From positions 2,604,001 through 2,668,000 of the forward strand of contig NC_133918.1 in the NCBI RefSeq assembly GCF_964199755.1: 64,000 nucleotides of DNA. The letters run 5' to 3'. The stretch comes from Larus michahellis (Eukaryota; Chordata; Aves; Charadriiformes; Laridae). Each line of letters opens with the position of its first letter. The first letter of the stretch is position 1. The translations under genes were made by a program, and so were the position numbers. Below the pieces are notes generated by a model. The model saw only the letters and a list, made by a program, of their open reading frames with translations. It ran no database searches and was not told the origin of the DNA. Positions 57,211 to 64,000 of this stretch are shown piece by piece.

Positions 57211-57564
57211 ACTTTTAATGGAAAAACACGAGAGAAAAGGCCCTATCGAAGCGACTCTAACCCCCCCTCCCTCAAATGCGCCCCCCTCCCCTAAACACAT
57301 CCCTCCCCCCAACTACACTGCCCACCGCAACCTTTAATGGGAAAAGTCAAGAGAAAAGGTCCTATCGAAGCTACTCTAATCCCCCCACCTCAAATGCCCC
57401 CCTCTCCCCTAAACTCACCCCCCCATCTCTCAAAATACACTACCCCCCCTTTAAATAGACCTGCCTCCCCTAAACACACCCACCTCCCCAAACACACTGC
57501 CCGCTACGACTTTTAATGGAAAAACAGGAGAGAAAAGGCCCTATCGAAGCTACTCTAACCCCCC
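57211..57564 (-). repeat. Triplicated 56-bp module in the PRR22 3' region
   Basis: Three copies (57,211-57,266; 57,331-57,386; 57,509-57,564) of a module reading on the plus strand 'ttttaatggaaaa', 'gagaaaaggccctatcgaag' and 'ctactctaa', separated by C-rich spacers. On the minus strand each carries ATTAAA, a common polyadenylation-signal variant, 148-500 bp after the PRR22 stop codon. The copies differ at only a few positions. Confidence 0.85.
57512..57517 (-). terminator. PRR22 polyadenylation signal candidate (first of three)
   Basis: ATTAAA on the minus strand about 195 nt after the stop. Equivalent hexamers occur at 57,333-57,338 and 57,214-57,219 in the other copies of the module. Which is used is unknown. 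Confidence 0.5.
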
Positions 57565-57711
57565 CTCCCCTAAATTTGTCCCTCTCCCCACCCCCCCCAA
57601 ACACACCACCCCCCCCAGATACAGTCCCCTCCCTTAAATCTGCCCCCCCACCCCCCTCCCCTAAATACAACCCTCCCCCCACCCCCCAAATGCACCCCCC
57701 CCTGCCCCCCA

Positions 57712-59267
57712 TCATCTCCGTCTCCTCGCTGGGGGGCGTCTCTTCCCCCCCGCCACCCCCGGCCTGTCCGCCAGAGCCCTGCGCTTGCTGGGTGGCAGCG
57801 ACGGGGAGTTCGTCCCGCGCTTCATCCCCTGCTTTGTCCCCCGCTTCTCTGCCATGGTGGGCTGCGCTGGCGGCAGCTCCCTCCCCGTGTCCCCACACGA
57901 CTCCTGGGACTTCGTCCTGGAGAAGATATCTTCCAGGACGACGACGGCCTTCCGGGTCACCTCCACACCAAAGTCGTTGACAGGCACCTCCTGGGGCACT
58001 GCAAGGTGGCCGGCTGTGTCCCCGAGGGCTTGGCTGTTGGGGACAGCAGAGGGGCTCCTGGGGACATCACTCTCAAGGTAGCCGGCCGTGTCCCCGAGTG
58101 CTTGGCAGTTGGGGACAGCAGAGGAGCTGCTGGGGACGTCGCTCTCTGGCCCGTAGAGGAATTCTTCTAGGATGCGGGCACCCTCCAGGAGCTCCTCCAT
58201 GCTGTAATCCAGCATTAGCAGGTCCTCGGGCAGCGAGAGGGAGTCGATGTCGCAGAGGGGGGCGGCTTCGCCGGTGCCACCGGGGTCGCAGTCCAAGAGG
58301 CTCAGGGCCTCCTTGAGGGACACCTCATGGGGCACGGCAAGGTGGCCGGCCGCGTCCCCGAGGGCTTGGCTGTGGGGGACGTCGCTCTCCCAGGAGTTGT
58401 CGCTGCTCGAGGAGGTGTCACTCTTTAGGGAGATGGTGTCGTAGTCTGTGATGTCCTGCTCTGAGTAGGTGATGTTCTTCGGGGAGAAGGTGAGCTCTGG
58501 GAAGACGTCGCTCTCGGAGGAGATGTCACTCCTGGGAGAGATGTTGCTCTTTGGGGAGCTGATGGTGCTCGAGGAGATGTCGCTGCCCAGGGGTGTCTGC
58601 GCGGGGGAGGCCCTGCTGGAGCTGTTGATCTCTGAGGACCATTCCTTGGTGTTCTCCAAGGCAGGGATGGATGTTGGCAACTCAGTGGGTGCTGGGGCCA
58701 CCGCTCTCCCCTCTCTGATGATGCCACCGGGGTCCCCAGGTGTGGTGATGGTGGTGTCGGGGTCCTGGGAGACCTCCACTGTGTCCAAGGAGGAACGAAA
58801 GAGCCAGAGGGGCTCTTGGAGGAGCGTGTCCTCAGTGACGTCAATGTTGGCATCCAGGTGGCCAGGAGCTTCGTTGTGGGGGGCAGCAGCAGGGCTGGGG
58901 GGGGAGTAGGTGCCCGTGGGGACGCGGCTGGCAGGGGGTGTCCCCACATAGGTGGCCTCGAGGTGCTGGCGTCCGGGGATGGAGTTGAACAGCAGCGGGG
59001 GGACTGCGGGCACCGCTGTGCCCTGGTGGCCGTATGCTGGGAGCTGCGTCAGTTGGGGCGGTGTTGGTTGTCCCTGGGGGGTGCCAGGGGCTGCCCAGGC
59101 TGGGAGGGTCCCGCAGCCCCCGGGGCCCCACAGGGCAGCGCCCGACGGAGCAGCAGCGTCGTGGCCGAGGGTGGTGGTGGCCGGCGCAGGCACGTTGGTG
59201 ACGGTCCAGTCGATGGACCCGAAGCGCGGGTCGAAGCAGCAGCAGCCGCGTGGGGCCCTGTGCAGCC
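57712..59267 (-). CDS. PRR22: PRR22 coding exon 3 (main exon and stop)
   Basis: The acceptor is CACCCACACAG; open for 517 residues to the stop at 57,712-57,714. Contains every recognised PRR22 landmark. An ATG upstream of the acceptor (59,343) extends the frame but reads through intron sequence. The start phase (two bases) joins exon 2 perfectly to give PPPGLHRAPRGC. Confidence 0.92.
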
Positions 59268-59676
59268 CTGTGTGGGTGGGAGGGAGCCGTGCTGGGCCGG
59301 GGGCACCCTCTGGGGCACCCTCCGAGCCACCCCCCGTGGCCATCAGGGTGCTGATGGTGTCAGGGTGGCAGAGGGGACAGGGGTGCCATACCTGGTGGTG
59401 GGCCCTGTGGGGCTGCCCCCACTGGGGGTGCCCAGGCTGCAGGGAATGGCTGCTGCTGCCCGGGGGTTGGGAACAGGGTGGCTGCGCCTGGAAGAGAGAC
59501 AGGAGCCATGGTCACCTCCTGCGCTCTTGGCCCCGAGAGCGTCCCCGGGCTGCGGGTCGGGGTCGTTCCCTGCCTTGGGGGTAGAAGGTTTGCGGGAGCA
59601 TGAAAGCCTGAAGGCTCTGGGGCGCCGGGGGAGCACGGGGGCCACGCGGTGGGAGCTGCCGAGGTGGCAGCGCCAT
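57712..59676 (-). CDS. PRR22: Proline-rich protein 22 (three coding exons)
   Basis: A vertebrate protein of no established function; about 584 residues here, longer than the roughly 420 I recall for human. Landmarks shared with mammalian PRR22: PPPGLHRAPRGCCCFDPRF followed by a W-T motif (human has a CGCFFDPR...EWTTTD block), EALSLLDCDPGG, SLSLPEDLLMLDYSMEELLE near residues 409-428, and a Lys/Arg-rich C-terminus. A Ser-Asp-rich repeat (about 291-363) and a 24-residue tandem duplication are distinctive. It lies downstream of DUS3L on the same strand, as in human, which supports the call. Span includes introns; exon 1 and its donor are tentative. Confidence 0.85.
58000..58143 (-). repeat. 72-bp in-frame tandem duplication in PRR22
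   Basis: Two adjacent 72-bp copies encode 24-residue units (SDVPSSSSAVPNCQALGDTA... and SDVPRSPSAVPNSQALGDTA...). A third, shortened copy (SDVPHSQALGDAAGHLAVP) is encoded near 58,315-58,386. Confidence 0.9.
59392..59487 (-). CDS. PRR22: PRR22 coding exon 2
   Basis: 96 nt between TCTTCCAG and G|GTATGG. In the frame set by exon 3 it reads ATLFPTPGQQQPFPAAWAPP, then VGAAPQGPPP, a Pro-rich segment like the corresponding part of mammalian PRR22. The two other frames are also open, so the choice rests on joining to exon 3. Confidence 0.75.
59574..59676 (-). CDS. PRR22: PRR22 coding exon 1 (tentative, GC donor)
   Basis: Met 59,676 sits in a fair context (ACCATGG) and reads MALPPRQLPP onward to MLPQTFYPQ. 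The GT donor at 59,515 gives phase 2, which does not match exon 2. A GC donor, CAAG|GCAGGG at 59,573, gives phase 1 and fits. Human PRR22 also has a LYHP-type motif near here. If wrong, the start lies elsewhere. Confidence 0.5.
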
Positions 59677-60605
59677 GGTGGGTCCCCTCAGTCTCTCCGC
59701 TGCTAAGGACTCTTTGGCGTCTCCAGGATGGAATGTTGGGGCTCCCTGTGCTCCGCCCCCTCCCAACGGCCCCCCCAACAGCCCCCCCAGCTCCTGCTGG
59801 GGAGGGAAGGGGCTCGGGGGGGCTGGGTGTCCCCAGCTCCTACCGGGGGCTCTGTGTGCAAGTGCTTTTTGCTTTCAACAGTATTTTTCAGGGAGCGAAA
59901 GGACCAAGTTGGTTCAGCCGAGCTTTGTGGGGACGAAGCTGCACCCGCAGCCTCCTTGTGCCACTCGGCAAATGCCTCTGTGACTGTCGCCTGTGCTGCG
60001 CTGCCTGGAGTGACGCAGAGACAGGAACAAGGACCTGGAGGGTGCGAGGGAAGGTCACGCAGCATCCCTCGGTGGCACGCTCCCCTGCCCAGCCCTCCCT
60101 CAAATCCTGCTCTCGGGTCTTTTAGTCCCCTCATTGGGAAACAAGCAGCTCTGGGTCCCCCTCGGAGGGGGCTGTACCTTCCCTGGGTGCATGACACCGG
60201 GAGGAGACGGTACCCACCGCTGCATGCTCCCAGAAAAGGCCGGGATTCTGCACAACATCCCATGACGAGATGCTGGGTCTCTTTGTGCTCTGCAGGACCC
60301 CAGGGACTGGGTTAGTTCATCCCCTCCTGGCACTGGGGAGGATTTGGCACTACCGAGGACACCCCGGTAGGAACAGAGGCCTCTCGCTCCCGCTACGGGA
60401 ACAGCGTGTGGCGTGGGGGAGCCGGGACAACTGCCGTGAGCTGGAGGCCAGAGATCCCTCCTGGCCTGTATCCTGTTCATTAAACAGATTGCTCTCTGGT
60501 AGCGAGGCACCTCTGGCTGCAAGATCGCGTGAGACCATCTGCTGTGTAACTTGTGGCAGGGACCGATGCTGGGGGCGGGAAGGCAACTTCTGAAAACGTA
60601 AAACT
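59677..60605. other. Spacer between DUS3L 3' end and PRR22
   Basis: About 0.9 kb of GC-rich DNA, presumably holding the PRR22 promoter. I see no recognisable core element or additional exon. Confidence 0.6.
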
Positions 60606-60611
60606 TTTATT
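60606..60611 (-). terminator. DUS3L polyadenylation signal
   Basis: AATAAA on the minus strand about 97 nt after the DUS3L stop, giving a short 3'UTR. Confidence 0.8.
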
Positions 60612-60707
60612 TCATTTCAGAGCGCAGCTGAACAACCCTGTTCCTCGACACGCATCATCCTAACGCCTCCTCTTGACCCGACGCCACGGGAAAGGGCCTC
60701 CTCAGCC

Positions 60708-60780
60708 CTATCTGTAGGAATTTGCCTTGTGTTTGGGCAGGAAGGTGAAGTTGGTAGGTACGGCTCCCAGCAGCAGCTCA
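60708..60780 (-). CDS. DUS3L: DUS3L last coding exon and stop
   Basis: 73 nt after a 1.9-kb intron. The acceptor is TTTCTTCTAG. Encodes [20 protein letters not shown] and NSYR, then TAG. Confidence 0.95.
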
Positions 60781-63507
60781 CTAGAAGAAAGAAAAGAACA
60801 AAAACAAAGCAAAAAATAAACGAAGGAGAGGTTTGTGTCCAGTACAATAGAGCCACCGGTACCCTGTTCCATGGCCCTGTGGCTCTACAGCGAAGGTGAT
60901 GGCAGTCAGATGTGTCAAACCAAGCCTCTACCCTCCCGAAAATTTAGGGCTGCTGCACAAAACCGCCTCCGGTGCTGAGCTTTAACCTGCCCCTGTCATG
61001 ATATAATGACAGCCTGCGGAGGCATAATTTAGCCCAGACCTGAAGACGTCTGTTTTAAGGTTAAAAAGTCTTCCCAGTTAAACTTTATCCAACAGCAGCA
61101 ATGAAAAAATGAACTTGTCTGGTATTAATTTGGGTTCCTCTCATTAAGGAAGCCATGCAGGATCCCAGCCCGGAGGGTCCATCCTTGCTTTATCCGCTGC
61201 AAGGTTTAATTGGTTTCATGGCACCGGATCCCAACAAGGATTTAAAATGATCCGGTTGCTAACAGACCTGGTTGCTTTAACCCTGAACCCCAGCACTGGA
61301 GGGACGCAGCCTCCCGACAAGGGCAATGCCCCTATTGCTGGGCAGTCACCCAGAATCGGTGCCAAAACGGGTTCTGAAGTTTGGTGACCTGGAGACCAGC
61401 CTCACCCCTGGCAATGCCCTGCCGAGAGTCAGCAGGAGCCACTGAAAAGCTCCTCCCCACCTCTCGCCGTGCCTGTGCAGAGCCAAAACCCTGCCAGTGC
61501 CAGAAAGCATTAAGGGCAGATCCTAAAATGATGGAAGCCAGTTCCATTGGGATCAGATCTGTCCTTGCTTAAGACTTCAGCTGTTTCACCCTCTGGAACA
61601 CACATTGTATTTTCAGTGCAGAGCCATTTTCTTTACAGTCAAGGAGGCTTAACTTATTTCCTGGAGGCTGCTTCAACACAGCATCACGACAACTTTCCGT
61701 AAGACATGTCAGAGAGAGAGTAGCCCAGCAGGGCACAGAACAGCACAGCAGGAGCCTGGATCTACAGCCCAAAAGCAGAAATGGAGTGTGCTCAGAGAAC
61801 CCTGCTCCTGGTTAGCGTCTCCTTCAAATGAGAGTTAAGGAATAAACCTAAATTGCTTTGAAATGTTGAGTTCTTACGGCTATAAATGGCTGTTACCTGG
61901 CACTGTAAAGACCACAGGTTACAAAGCTTCGTGCAGCCTAATGCGGGCAGGTTCCGCTGGAAAAACGACATTTAAGAATCCGGATCCCACTCGACGTACT
62001 GGTAACGTGGTTTCAGGCAGCTGTTGCCAGCACTGACCAAAGGGATGAGGATTGGCAAAACCAGAGAAGGCCGTAGCCATGCTCTATTTCTGCTAGTCTC
62101 TGTTTCCGTGAGACGGGAAATAGCAGCTGGCTGCTCCAGCTCTCCTTTTAGCTGCCTTTGAGCTTGCGAAGTCATTTCAAGGCAGTGCCTGAGGACTCGT
62201 AGGTGTGGAGAAAAACAGTTCCCTGCACTGTGTTGCGTGAACTCAGAAATTGGGTAATGAAAAATGGGGAAAACGCTCAGCTCTCCTAACCTGGGGATGG
62301 GCACCGCTTCCTGCTTGGCATCTGCACGGGCCCGGCAGGGTGGGACTGTGCGGGCAGAGCCCGGAGGGACGTGATGCTGAAAGCCTGAGGCATCCCAGCG
62401 CTGCGCTCTCCTCTGTTGCTCCCTACGACTGTCCTGGGATGAAGAGCGTGTCATGAGAGAGGTCAGCTCGTCTCGCTTTGCAGCGGGCACGGGACGACCT
62501 GCTGAAGCAGATACAGGGACCGAGCCAGCTCTTTGCGGCAGCTTCAAGCTCAGTTAAAACCTCGAAGTGAAGCCCTGGTTAACCCTCGCTGCTTCCTCAC
62601 AACCTCTCTAACCGATGGGAAAGCGTCATCACCCTCTCTCTGGAGGCTGCACGCAGGCACAGGGACTTTGTGGGGCTCTGCGACGTCCCTTCCTAGCAAT
62701 TTAAATGAAATTCTGTGCTTTATTACCTTATTCTAATCCAGTCGTCCACGTTTTGGCTCGCCATCAGTGTCTCCAGATAGTCTCTCCCCACGTAGTAAGG
62801 CGGCCGCTCGTTAATTTTCTGAGGTAGGTGTTCTAATAAGCCAACTGGAATATACCTGCAATGGAACGCAACGGCGCTGTGTGCTATTGTTCAAGTGACA
62901 CAGGCTTGCTGGGGTAAAGCTCCTCTCGGCTCCTCTCACCTGCACAGGAACGAGAGCCATTCCAGCAGGAACTTCCTGGTCTTCTCCACTCCCTGAGTAT
63001 CCGACCCCCAGTGCTCAAGGCCATAGTTGGTGAAGTCTTTGAGGATATCAAATCTCTCGCTGGAGGAGATATCCCAGTGTCTCTGCTCCTTAATTTCAGT
63101 GAAAAGCCACGGTTTGATGAGTGCCCCCCTGGAGACAAAAAGAAACGTGCTTTGTTATTCCCGTGACTGATGCTTCTGAAGACGCCAACTCATTTAAGAG
63201 ACCTTCCAGCACTTATTTGCCAGCCAACGCTGCTCTAATTTCCTTTTCCAATTTCAATAGGAAGCTGCCGTTAGTTCCCCCAGACGCAAACTGATTTTAC
63301 CAAGTTTTAAAGAGTAGTTTCGCAAGGAGGAAACTTCTCGTGTGTTGGGTTTGTTTAGGTCTTTTTTTAAATTCCTTTTTTCCTCTTGCACCAATAGAGC
63401 TCAGAAGCAAAGGGGAAACACAGGCACTTGCCTTGCAATCATAATTCCCGACACACCCATCTTCATGGCCCGATCAGCATCTTCGTAAGACAAAATATCA
63501 CCGTTTC
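60708..63507 (-). CDS. DUS3L: tRNA-dihydrouridine(47) synthase-like, C-terminal part
   Basis: DUS3L is a flavoprotein that reduces uridine (position 47 in yeast Dus3 substrates) to dihydrouridine in tRNA using NAD(P)H. Only the last four coding exons are in the window, about 154 residues. The end of the FMN-binding TIM barrel shows [20 protein letters not shown] followed by GIMIARGAL, where the Gly-Asn-Gly-Asp and Ala-Arg-Gly-Ala segments contact the FMN phosphate in Dus enzymes. The C-terminal helical part has [57 protein letters not shown], and the end [12 protein letters not shown]-terminal exons (Zn fingers and barrel start) lie beyond 64,000. No damage is seen. Confidence 0.96.
60781..62726 (-). 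other. DUS3L intron
   Basis: About 1.95 kb without any recognisable exon or transposon; short open frames have no motif. Confidence 0.8.
62727..62855 (-). CDS. DUS3L: DUS3L coding exon (second from last)
   Basis: 129 nt. The acceptor is CCATTGCAG, the donor GTAATA. Encodes [35 protein letters not shown] and DDWIRI, highly conserved in DUS3L. Confidence 0.96.
62940..63128 (-). CDS. DUS3L: DUS3L coding exon (third from last)
   Basis: 189 nt. The acceptor is TTTTTGTCTCCAG, the donor GTGAGA. Encodes [55 protein letters not shown] and LSFLC. Confidence 0.96.
63432..63507 (-). CDS. DUS3L: DUS3L coding exon (fourth from last)
   Basis: 76 nt, acceptor CCGGACAG, encoding [19 protein letters not shown] and GIMIA. 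The donor is AAG|GCAAGT, a non-canonical GC site; no GT is available that keeps Arg-Gly-Ala. Confidence 0.95.
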
Positions 63508-64000
63508 CTGTCCGGAAGGAAGGGAGAAGGCAGAGGTCAAAGCGCTACACGAGGACAAGTCACAATGAGTTAATCCAGGCATGGGATAAAACTCAAAATG
63601 GACACAGGGTCCAAAGGCCAGAGTGTCCAAAGAGGCTCCGGGGCTCACGTTTGGAGGCTCCCAGGGATGTTTCGGATTAATGTTCCCTTACGAGGAAAAG
63701 GAGAGGTTTCTCCTCTCTTCTGCTCCACTCCCAACTCCTACCCGGCAGGTTCAGCTGGGGCTGTCAGTGCCGCGGTGCCCAAGGGAGAAAGCACCTGCTA
63801 AAAACCAAGGGGTTTGTGTCCTGCCTGTCCCTTCCCTCCTGCTCCGCTCAGTGCTGTCCCGCCTGGCCCCCAGCACGCGGGCAGAGCTGGGCTGCGCAAG
63901 AGCTGCTGGTAATTCACTCCATCGTACCACCACCAGCAATACGGAAGCTCCAACCTTTCCCCCAGGTTAAATGTCCGTGGGAGCCTGGTTTTTAATTTTT
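63508..64000 (-). other. DUS3L intron to window edge
   Basis: No DUS3L exon could be found in this stretch on the minus strand; the preceding exon is presumably beyond the window. Confidence 0.65.

Noticed and set aside
55452-57312. Minus-strand open frames of 382, 429 and 480 residues opposite the LARP6-like last exon and its 3' region
   Set aside because: They overlap each other in different frames in very GC-rich DNA, have low-complexity Pro/Arg/Ala content and no motif. They are shadows of the plus-strand gene.
58816-59706. Plus-strand 296-residue open frame opposite PRR22
   Set aside because: It is antisense to a recognised gene, Gly/Trp-rich and compositional.
1-64000. tRNA, rRNA, CRISPR array, operon or prokaryotic mobile element
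   Set aside because: The DNA is clearly vertebrate with spliced genes; I saw no tRNA-like or direct-repeat array structure on reading.

Overview
The window looks like avian nuclear DNA. Several partial chicken-repeat-1 (CR1) LINE copies carry the bird-typical 3' tail of repeated ATTCTRTG, and a GC-rich, gene-dense right third resembles a microchromosome. Four vertebrate protein genes can be read by joining exons: RFX2 (+), a LARP6-like gene (+), PRR22 (-) and the 3' part of DUS3L (-). DUS3L followed by PRR22 on the same strand matches my memory of human 19p13.3, where RFX2 lies nearby. I cannot name the species.

Layout. Positions 1-19,475 hold no recognisable coding exon. They contain three CR1 pieces, an AT-rich background and one short CpG/GC-rich block (about 7.64-7.93 kb) with GC boxes and X-box motifs, the DNA target of RFX proteins. 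That block is the best candidate for an RFX2 promoter or first exon. RFX2 fills 19.5-48.7 kb: 17 coding exons (19,476-47,327) join without a frame break into a 726-residue protein, followed by about 1.4 kb of 3'UTR with AATAAA at 48,701. From 48.8 to 53.7 kb lies gene-poor DNA with a CCCGCA/CTGCTGC-rich minisatellite and two neighbouring CR1 copies, one retaining reverse-transcriptase remnants. The LARP6-like gene spans 53.7-56.6 kb and points toward PRR22 (59.68-57.71 kb, minus), so their 3' ends converge. A 56-bp module that carries an ATTAAA on PRR22's strand occurs three times beyond the PRR22 stop codon. DUS3L enters from the right edge with its last four coding exons (63.51-60.71 kb, minus).

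Functions. RFX2 is a winged-helix transcription factor for ciliogenesis and spermiogenesis genes. LARP6 relatives bind RNA through a La module. DUS3L makes dihydrouridine in tRNA. PRR22 has no established function. There is no operon logic; each is an independent transcription unit.

Most interesting signals: three exact X-boxes inside the RFX2 locus (about 0.24 expected by my arithmetic), two of them in likely regulatory or intronic DNA and one inside RFX2 coding exon 15; the LARP6 paralogue; GC-AG introns in DUS3L and possibly PRR22; a 24-residue tandem duplication in PRR22; and the triplicated 3'UTR module. All exon calls were made by eye from splice sites, reading phase and remembered vertebrate protein sequences; no alignment was run.
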